Assembly: GCA_900770405.1 (NCBI GenBank)
Contig: CAAGKL010000148.1
Coordinates: forward strand, 1 to 7,977
Source of the DNA: Clostridia bacterium
GTDB taxonomy: Bacteria > Bacillota > Clostridia > UBA1381
Reading direction: 5' to 3'
DNA length: 7,977 nt
Within the stretch, counting starts at the first letter, position 1. Each line of letters begins with the position of its first letter. Of the stretch, positions 1 through 5,757 are shown in pieces. Made by a program: the position numbers and the translations under genes. The notes under the pieces are model-generated. The model ran no database searches, was not told where the DNA came from, and saw only the letters and a list, made by a program, of their open reading frames with translations.

Positions 1-185
1 CACAGGAGCTTGTATTTTCGGACAGCAATTCGATTTCCGATTACGCAAAAAATGCGGTGGCTGCATTAACAAAGGTTGGCATAATAAGCGGCGTGGGCGA
101 CAATACGTTCAACCCCACCGGAGACGCTACCCGCGCGGAGGCGGCGAAAATGATTTACGGTATGTACGGTATTATAAAAAAATAA
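1..185 (+). CDS. SLH-domain protein, C-terminal fragment (5' end outside window)
   Basis: An open frame enters from the left edge (first full codon at position 3) and ends at TAA 183-185, giving 60 residues. They form almost one complete S-layer homology domain. A VFSD start is followed by ISDYAKNAV, the turn GIISGVGDNTFNP, and the signature ATRAEAAKMIYG. SLH domains are known to bind secondary cell-wall polymers (often pyruvylated) and hold exported proteins on the Gram-positive surface. Here the domain is at the extreme C-terminus, a usual position for an anchor. The protein's main function lies upstream and cannot be seen. The next gene starts 18 nt downstream and also carries SLH-like modules, so the two are probably co-transcribed. 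The domain call is secure; the function of the whole protein is unknown. Confidence 0.9.
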   Translation, partial: QELVFSDSNSISDYAKNAVAALTKVGIISGVGDNTFNPTGDATRAEAAKMIYGMYGIIKK

Positions 186-203
186 CGGCGAAAGGAGATT
201 AAT

Positions 204-2792
204 ATGAAAAGAAAAATAAGCTTGCTGCTGTGCATTTTTATGCTGACAAATATCATCTGCTCGGTCGGAGTATATACCGCTTCTGCGCTCTCGCAGTCGC
301 AAAAAGAAATATTGAGCATATTGCAGGCGCTTGATATAGTAAGCGATGAAATAGACGAGCTGACGCTTGACCTGACAAAAGAGGTTACGCGTGCCGAATT
401 TGCGGGTTATTTAAGAAGGTTTGCGCATATTCCGGAGCAGGAAGGGAAAACCTTGTATTATAATGATGTTTCAAAGAATCATTACGCGTATGATGATATT
501 ACTGTCTTGACGGAATACGGATATTTGAGCGGCGCGGGGGATAAGCTGTTTTTGCCCGAGGCCGTTATGCAGAAGGAATACGCATATTCCGTGTTTTTAA
601 AGCTTTTGGGATACGGCGTATATATGGAGAATAACGGCGTGACTGCCGCGGCGAATTATGCGGAGATAACGAAGAATGTTTCATCGGGCGGGGCGCTTAC
701 AACCGGAGACCTTTTCACGATGATGTTTAATGCCCTTACCGCGGATTGCTTCGAAAGCAGCTTATCGGCTGCGTCGTCATACTCAAAGGGCGATACACAA
801 TACCTGTATAAAACAAGGAAGATGAAGTATTTTACAATGGGTGTCGTGACGGGCGTCAGCGGTACAAGCATTTATAACACGGTTCACGGCGAGAATCAAA
901 TGATTATCGACGGAGAAGTGATTGAGCTTGACGGCGGGGACTATTCCGATTACCTCGGATTAAAGGTGCATTATATAGTTGCCGATGCATCCGACGAATA
1001 CCGCCTTGTATGGATAGGCGAAGCTCCGTCTCAGAGCACAACGAGGCTCTTTGTTGATGACGAATGCAGCTATTCCGACAATGAGATAACCTACCGCAGG
1101 GACGGTATAACCAAACGCTATAAGCTTGCGGATAACCTCACGGTTATATATAACGGCGGTTTTTACTCGGGGAGTATTAAAGATATTTTAAGCAGACCGA
1201 AGTACGAGATCAGGCTCATCAGTATGAACAGCACGAACGACCTCGCGATTGTCCGGTCTTATGATAATGTTATGGTAAAAGACAAGCTGCGCGAGGACGA
1301 AAAGATTTACAACTCGTTAAACGATACATATGTAAGCTTTAAGCCGGACGACTATGATTTGTTCTCTCTTGTAACAACGGCGGGTGAGGCTGTGGAGTTT
1401 GACGATATAAAAAGCGATGATGTTATAAGCGTGTTTATATCGCAAGACAATCATTCCTTTAAAGGTATATTAAGCAGAGAAACGGTCGAAGGCGATATAA
1501 CATCAATTCAGGATAATAAAATCGAAGTAAACGGAGAGCGGTACGAGCAATACGACCGCACAAGGGCGTTTAATGCGGACGCAAAAAGCGCGGTGTTTTA
1601 CCTTGATTACAGGGGATATATCGCAGATGCGGACTACAAATACTTAAATACGAGCAGCTTTGTGGCGTATGTGTATAAGGTGCTTCGGGATGATATTAAT
1701 GAGAGTCTGACGCTGAAGCTGCTAAATGAAAACGGGGAAATCGAAAAGCTTGAAACTGTGGACGAAATCAGATTTAACGGCTCAAAGAAAAGCTGCCCGG
1801 AGGTTATGGATTTACTGACAAAAACAACCGATGACTATGTAAAACCGCAGCTTATGCTTCTGCGGAAAAATAAAGACGGGAAAATTGCGGCAATTTCAAC
1901 CTCATCCGAAAACGGAGGCGACGGTAAACTGATAAAAACACAGGAGATGAAGGGCAGACAAATCTGGGGCTGTATGGCTGCGTCTGAACAGAATATTATA
2001 GGCGTATCTATGCTGTATGATGAAAATACAAAGGTGTTCAATGTCCCGTCGGACGAGGAAATAAGAGATGCAAAAGACACGCTGTTTACCGTAACGGGTG
2101 TAAAAAATAACGCAAAATATCAAAACGCCGTTGCGTATAGGGTTACCTCTGCCGATGTTTTTTTCGAACAGTATATTGTTTATAAATCGCCCGCGACGAT
2201 GGATATAGGAAAGACGGACACAATTGTATCCGTATCGGGAAAAGCAAAAGGCTTAAATCAGGACGACGATGTTGTCGATATTCTTGAAATTATGTCTGCC
2301 AACGGCAATAAAACCGACTATTTTGTTAGCGTTGACTGCGAATTTTCGGATATATGCAAATCGGGCAAAACCGTCGGGGAGATTTCCAAAGGTGATATTA
2401 TCAGAATAGGAATTAAAAACGAAGAAATCGCAAAAATTGAGCTGCTGTATAAAGACGGCGTTACGGGGCAGTTCTTTTACGGCGACGGCGGCTGGGGCCT
2501 GAACCAATACGGTCTGATTTACGGTGAATGTGAAGAAAGAATTTTTTCTTCGACAGTCAAAAATAAAAGCGGGTCTGCGTTCAAGGTTGAGACGGGGTAT
2601 GACAACAGCGCGTTAAACCCGGAATTGAAAAACCAGGTTCTTAACTTAAAAAACGCAAATTCGATGATAGTGATTTATGACGGAAATAATTTCTGCAAAG
2701 GTACGTATAACGATATAAACATCGGAGATTTTGTTGTGACTCAGACAAATTATAACAATATTCTGGCGGTAATAGTTCATAAGGGGAAATGA
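204..2792 (+). CDS. Secreted protein with degenerate N-terminal SLH modules and a long unassigned beta-rich region
   Basis: This 862-residue protein is probably exported. It starts with MKRK, a hydrophobic stretch (about 6-24) and an A-S-A signal peptidase I site ending at residue 28. The start is supported by AAAGGAG at 191-197, 6 nt before the ATG. Residues 35-75 look like the second half of an SLH domain (ALDIVSD, then VTRAEFAGYL). Residues 84-137 resemble a full but eroded SLH domain (YYNDVSKNHYAYDDI, then GYLSGAGDKLFLPEA), and 145-182 a third remnant. The remaining 670 or so residues match no enzyme family I recognise. They look beta-rich, with short units repeating around a D-I-x-x-x-D-V/I pattern (about 323-352, 400-424, 724-748, 834-859). 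No catalytic motif was seen. Its stop overlaps the start of the heparinase-family gene, which ties it to polysaccharide use. A surface glycan-binding or scaffolding role is inference. Confidence 0.88.
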   Translation: MKRKISLLLCIFMLTNIICSVGVYTASALSQSQKEILSILQALDIVSDEIDELTLDLTKEVTRAEFAGYLRRFAHIPEQEGKTLYYNDVSKNHYAYDDITVLTEYGYLSGAGDKLFLPEAVMQKEYAYSVFLKLLGYGVYMENNGVTAAANYAEITKNVSSGGALTTGDLFTMMFNALTADCFESSLSAASSYSKGDTQYLYKTRKMKYFTMGVVTGVSGTSIYNTVHGENQMIIDGEVIELDGGDYSDYLGLKVHYIVADASDEYRLVWIGEAPSQSTTRLFVDDECSYSDNEITYRRDGITKRYKLADNLTVIYNGGFYSGSIKDILSRPKYEIRLISMNSTNDLAIVRSYDNVMVKDKLREDEKIYNSLNDTYVSFKPDDYDLFSLVTTAGEAVEFDDIKSDDVISVFISQDNHSFKGILSRETVEGDITSIQDNKIEVNGERYEQYDRTRAFNADAKSAVFYLDYRGYIADADYKYLNTSSFVAYVYKVLRDDINESLTLKLLNENGEIEKLETVDEIRFNGSKKSCPEVMDLLTKTTDDYVKPQLMLLRKNKDGKIAAISTSSENGGDGKLIKTQEMKGRQIWGCMAASEQNIIGVSMLYDENTKVFNVPSDEEIRDAKDTLFTVTGVKNNAKYQNAVAYRVTSADVFFEQYIVYKSPATMDIGKTDTIVSVSGKAKGLNQDDDVVDILEIMSANGNKTDYFVSVDCEFSDICKSGKTVGEISKGDIIRIGIKNEEIAKIELLYKDGVTGQFFYGDGGWGLNQYGLIYGECEERIFSSTVKNKSGSAFKVETGYDNSALNPELKNQVLNLKNANSMIVIYDGNNFCKGTYNDINIGDFVVTQTNYNNILAVIVHKGK

Positions 2793-2800
2793 CGGTAATG
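2781..2800 (+). promoter_or_regulatory. Ribosome site and overlapping start/stop between SLH gene and lyase gene
   Basis: AAGGGG (2781-2786) is the only purine-rich ribosome site here. ATG 2789 overlaps the upstream TGA (2790-2792) but lies only 2 nt after the site, too close for normal initiation. The in-frame ATG at 2798 is 11 nt away, slightly long but more usable, and would shorten the lyase by 3 residues. Either start makes translation of the two genes likely to be coupled. The sequence does not settle which start is used. Confidence 0.55.
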
Positions 2801-4465
2801 AAAATGTTCGATGACGTGGAAGCAAAGCTTGAAGAAATACGGACGAAAGATTTTTATAAGCCGTACATAAAGGAATTTGAGTACCTGTACGACCGGGATA
2901 AGGAAAATCCCGCACACCCGCTTGATTATAAGGCGTTTATGACATTTGCCGAAAAAGGCTCGCGGACGGAATCCGAAGCGCCGTATTTTTATAAAAGGCG
3001 GCGTTTGGGATACCTGCTCTGCCTTGCGCTGATATATCCCGGGGAGGAAAAATACATAGACGACATATGCGAAGTCGTATGGTCAATCTGTTCGGAAATA
3101 TCCTGGGTTATCGCCGCTCATTTGCATTGTAATCTGACCGGGCACAAGTCAATTATAGATTTGTTTGCCGCCGAAACGGGACTGTACTTATCGGAGCTTG
3201 TTTATCTGCTCGGGGACAGACTGCCGAAGAATATTTGCGATTTAATAAAAACGGAGGTTTCGCTGCGTATCTTTGATACAATGGAAAACACCGTGAGCTG
3301 GTGGGAGAGGCTTAAGTCAAACTGGGCGGCTGTCTGCGGCGGCAGTGTCGGTATGGCATATATGTATCTTGCGCCGGAGCGCTTTGACGCGGTAAAGGGG
3401 CGCATTATGAAGTCTCTGAGTAATTACCTTGACGGTATCGGAGATGACGGCTGCTGCAGCGAGGGGATCAGCTACTGGTGTTACGGCTTCAGCTTTTATA
3501 TTCATTTTGCCGAGATGCTGTATAGATTTACCGGCGGCAAAGACGATATAAGATATATCGAAAAGGTTAAAAAGCTTGTCGAATTTCAGCAGAATATGAT
3601 TATGAGAAATCATACCCTTGTAAGCTTTTCGGACGGAAAAACAGAGGACGCATTTGTTCATATGGGCTTATACAGTTACCTCGGGCGGCATTACCGGAAT
3701 TTTAAAGCCCCGCAAATCGACCGTTATCCGCAGCATTTTCTGACGGGGGCAAAGCCGTCGTGGGTGATAAGGGATTTGCTCTGGTCAGATAGGGAATTAA
3801 AATCGAATATTAATGCGGATACGGGCTGTAAATATTATGATGTCACTGGGTGGTATCTGCAAAAGAAGGACAAGTATTCTTTTGCCGCAAAAGCGGGACA
3901 TAATGCGGAGGAACACAATCATAACGATGTGGGGGCGTTTATTATTGCGACAGATATGGGGCAGATAATCTGTGATCTCGGAGCGATGGAATACACAAAG
4001 GCATATTGTGACCCGATAGAAAGATACAAGGTTTTCAGTGTTTCGTCCTTCGGGCACAGCGTCCCTGTTATTGACGGCGAAGGGCAATTTTACGGCAGAA
4101 TGTTTGCTGCTTCCGATGTCTCGGCAACCTCTCATTCTTTTACGCTGGATATAAAAAATGCATATAAGACCGATATTGACAAAATAAAAAGGTTGTTTGA
4201 ACTTACGGAAAGCACTGTTATTCTGACCGACGAATATGTATGTAGGGATTTTGCAGAGCATAAAATTACTGAAAGATTTATCTCTGTTATCAAGCCGGAA
4301 AAAGTGCCGGGCGGCGTGAAAATCGGCAATGTTATGATAAAAACGTCAGCAGATGTCGAAATCGGAAAAGTGGTGGAAAATGACCATAATGCAAAACCGA
4401 TGGACATATACACTTTGGATTTTGAAGTAAAGAATAAAGTGTTCAAAGCGATTTTTGAGGCATAG
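2789..4465 (+). CDS. Heparinase II/III-family protein, probable cytoplasmic polysaccharide/oligosaccharide lyase
   Basis: This 558-residue protein has the two-part layout of the heparinase II/III superfamily. An alpha-helical (alpha/alpha)-toroid fills about residues 1-330 and a beta-sandwich starts near 345. Toroid motifs include NWAAVCGG (178-185) and SEGISYWCYG (224-233), whose Y229 or Y232 could be the catalytic tyrosine. The sandwich carries the hallmark EEHNHND (374-380), then D396 in ICDLGA and H423 in GHSVPVIDG. From memory of Pedobacter heparinase II, H376 fits the catalytic histidine, and H378, D396 and H423 fit the zinc ligands by spacing. Family members cleave uronic-acid polysaccharides by beta-elimination, leaving an unsaturated uronic end. 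No signal peptide is visible, so it should act in the cytoplasm on imported oligosaccharides. The GH88 gene downstream would take the product. The exact PL family and substrate (heparinoid, chondroitin, alginate or other) cannot be told from motifs. ATG 2798 is a good alternative start. Confidence 0.88.
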   Translation: MTVMKMFDDVEAKLEEIRTKDFYKPYIKEFEYLYDRDKENPAHPLDYKAFMTFAEKGSRTESEAPYFYKRRRLGYLLCLALIYPGEEKYIDDICEVVWSICSEISWVIAAHLHCNLTGHKSIIDLFAAETGLYLSELVYLLGDRLPKNICDLIKTEVSLRIFDTMENTVSWWERLKSNWAAVCGGSVGMAYMYLAPERFDAVKGRIMKSLSNYLDGIGDDGCCSEGISYWCYGFSFYIHFAEMLYRFTGGKDDIRYIEKVKKLVEFQQNMIMRNHTLVSFSDGKTEDAFVHMGLYSYLGRHYRNFKAPQIDRYPQHFLTGAKPSWVIRDLLWSDRELKSNINADTGCKYYDVTGWYLQKKDKYSFAAKAGHNAEEHNHNDVGAFIIATDMGQIICDLGAMEYTKAYCDPIERYKVFSVSSFGHSVPVIDGEGQFYGRMFAASDVSATSHSFTLDIKNAYKTDIDKIKRLFELTESTVILTDEYVCRDFAEHKITERFISVIKPEKVPGGVKIGNVMIKTSADVEIGKVVENDHNAKPMDIYTLDFEVKNKVFKAIFEA

Positions 4466-4482
4466 AAGGGAAGAAGGGTACA

Positions 4483-5592
4483 GTGGATTTTGATGCAGAA
4501 TTTGTAATGGGGAAAATCATTGAGAAAACTAAAAGAAATGCGCTTGTTATAAAAGACAATTTTCCGTATAATGAAATTGGCGGGAAATATCAATACACCA
4601 GGCTTGATTCGTGGACAAACGGATTCTGGCCGGGGCTGTTGTGGCAGGTTTATGATATTTGCAGAGATGAGAGCTTAAAGAAGATTGCGCAGAAATGCGA
4701 AGAAAAATTAGATGCCGTAATTAACAACAATACAGTCCCGGGGCACGATGTCGGCTTTATCTGGCTGCTGACGTCCGGGCAGAATTATAAATTGACGAAA
4801 AATGCACAAAGCAAGCGCCGGTTGCTGCAAACGGCAAATTATCTCGCGGGAAGGTTCAACATAGCGGGAAATTACATAAGGGCTTGGGATTGCGAGGACG
4901 GAAATAATTTTTTTCCCTGCCTTGCAATCATAGACTGCACAATGAATTTACCGCTCCTTTTGTGGGCGTCAAAAACAACCGGCGACCCGAGATTTTCGCA
5001 TATCGCAAAGGCGCACGCGGATACTGTCTTGAAATATTTTATAGACAAAGACGGAGCGGTACGACACATTTGTAAGTTTGATGCCGAAACAGGTGCGTTT
5101 TCTGAAGCGCTCGGCGGGCAGGGATTTTCTCCAGAAAGTGCGTGGTCAAGAGGTGCGGCGTGGGCGATTTACGGTATGGCAATGCTGTACCGCTATACAA
5201 GAAAGCCGGAATATTCAGCCGCGGCGAAAAGGGTAGGCGATTATTTTATAGAGCAGATCAAGGATGATTTTGTGCCGGCGTGGGATTTCAGAGCACCTGG
5301 CAGGGAGGTAAAGGATACCTCCGCCGGCGCGATAGCCGCCTGCGGTATGCTTGAGCTGTCGCAGCTCGCCGATGCGGGCGAATACTACAAAAACGCCGCG
5401 ATAAAAATTCTGTCAGCGCTTACAAAGAATTACAGTAACTTAAATAACGGTAATGAAGCGATTTTAAACGGCGCAACAGCCAATAAAGCCGCGGAGGAAA
5501 ATGTTGAAGTCGGACTCATTTACGCCGATTATTACTATACCGAAGCAGTAAGACGCCTGTGCCTTAACAGATTTGATTTGCCGTGGGAATAA
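4483..5592 (+). CDS. ugl: GH88 unsaturated glucuronyl hydrolase
   Basis: This 369-residue protein has the usual length of glycoside hydrolase family 88. These enzymes hydrate the 4,5 double bond of the unsaturated uronic acid left by polysaccharide lyases, releasing it from the non-reducing end. Family motifs appear in order: SWTNGFWPGLLW (43-54), PGHDVGF (86-92) with D89, IIDCTMNLPLLLWA (149-162) with D151, WSRGAAWAIYG (221-231), and DTSAGAIAACGMLEL (278-292). D89 and D151 correspond to the two catalytic aspartates (D88 and D149) of Bacillus sp. GL1 UGL, and H195 and R223 also fall close to its active-site numbering. No signal peptide is seen, so it acts in the cytoplasm, as is typical. The start is GTG with AAGAAGGG (4471-4478) 4 nt upstream, 17 nt after the lyase stop. 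The family call is secure. The preferred sugar (chondroitin, hyaluronan or other) is not shown, and the related GH105 family is less likely given the motifs. Confidence 0.95.
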   Translation: MDFDAEFVMGKIIEKTKRNALVIKDNFPYNEIGGKYQYTRLDSWTNGFWPGLLWQVYDICRDESLKKIAQKCEEKLDAVINNNTVPGHDVGFIWLLTSGQNYKLTKNAQSKRRLLQTANYLAGRFNIAGNYIRAWDCEDGNNFFPCLAIIDCTMNLPLLLWASKTTGDPRFSHIAKAHADTVLKYFIDKDGAVRHICKFDAETGAFSEALGGQGFSPESAWSRGAAWAIYGMAMLYRYTRKPEYSAAAKRVGDYFIEQIKDDFVPAWDFRAPGREVKDTSAGAIAACGMLELSQLADAGEYYKNAAIKILSALTKNYSNLNNGNEAILNGATANKAAEENVEVGLIYADYYYTEAVRRLCLNRFDLPWE

Positions 5593-5603
5593 AAAATTGA
5601 GTT

Positions 5604-5640
5604 AAAAGCACTTATTTTTAGGGGAATAGGTGCTTTTTTT
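5604..5640 (+). terminator. Intrinsic (Rho-independent) terminator of the SLH-lyase-GH88 operon
   Basis: The arm AAAAGCACTTATT (5604-5616) pairs with AATAGGTGCTTTT (5625-5637) to give a 13-bp stem with one T-G wobble and an 8-nt loop. A run of seven T (5634-5640) overlaps the base of the stem. It begins 12 nt after the GH88 stop, so it closes that transcription unit and separates it from the GH123-like gene. Confidence 0.93.
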
Positions 5641-5698
5641 CTGTGTATTTATAATTTATTGCTTTATCTTGAAAAGTGCAAAATTCAAATGCGGAATA

Positions 5699-5727
5699 TT
5701 GACAGCGGGTAAATGTAATGCTAAAAT
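5699..5727 (+). promoter_or_regulatory. Sigma-A-type promoter for the GH123-like gene
   Basis: A consensus -35 TTGACA (5699-5704) and a near-consensus -10 TAAAAT (5722-5727) are separated by exactly 17 nt. Transcription would begin near 5734, leaving a leader of about 24 nt to ATG 5758. A perfect TATAAT lies just downstream at 5734-5739 but has no good -35 at 16-18 nt. The promoter follows the terminator directly, so this gene should be controlled separately from the upstream operon. Confidence 0.75.
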
Positions 5728-5744
5728 TTACTGTATAATGTAAA
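5709..5744 (+). promoter_or_regulatory. Candidate operator: alternating GTAAAT/ATTTAC half-sites over the promoter
   Basis: GTAAAT (5709-5714) is an inverted match to ATTTAC (5726-5731) with 11 nt between them. TTTAC (5727-5731) is in turn an inverted match to GTAAA (5740-5744) with 8 nt between. The three half-sites span the promoter spacer, the -10 and the likely transcription start, where a repressor would act. The motif is short and the region is AT-rich, so chance is a real possibility. No regulator family can be named. Confidence 0.35.
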
Positions 5745-5757
5745 ATGGAGGGTCAAT

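Noticed and set aside
246..272. Possible lipoprotein cysteine (C19) in the signal peptide of the SLH-like protein
   Set aside because: The residues before it are N-I-I, and a lipobox needs Gly, Ala or Ser just before Cys. The A-S-A site at 26-28 fits signal peptidase I better.
3317..3661. Minus-strand open frame (114 codons) opposite the lyase toroid
   Set aside because: It covers conserved lyase motifs on the other strand and has no recognisable domain or initiation signal.
3797..4261. Long minus-strand open frame (154 codons) inside the lyase gene
   Set aside because: It lies wholly opposite a gene with clear family motifs, the product is rich in Cys/Arg/His without domain character, and no convincing ribosome site or promoter was seen.
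4132..4593. Minus-strand open frame (153 codons) across the lyase/GH88 junction
   Set aside because: It is opposite the ends of two well-supported genes. Its Ser/Phe/Ile-rich translation is what antisense of Lys/Glu/Asp-rich coding gives.
5734..5739. Perfect TATAAT as the main -10 of the GH123-like gene
   Set aside because: No -35-like hexamer lies 16-18 nt upstream; TTGACA is 29 nt away. TAAAAT at 5722 has the right 17-nt spacing, so TATAAT is kept only as a possible second start.
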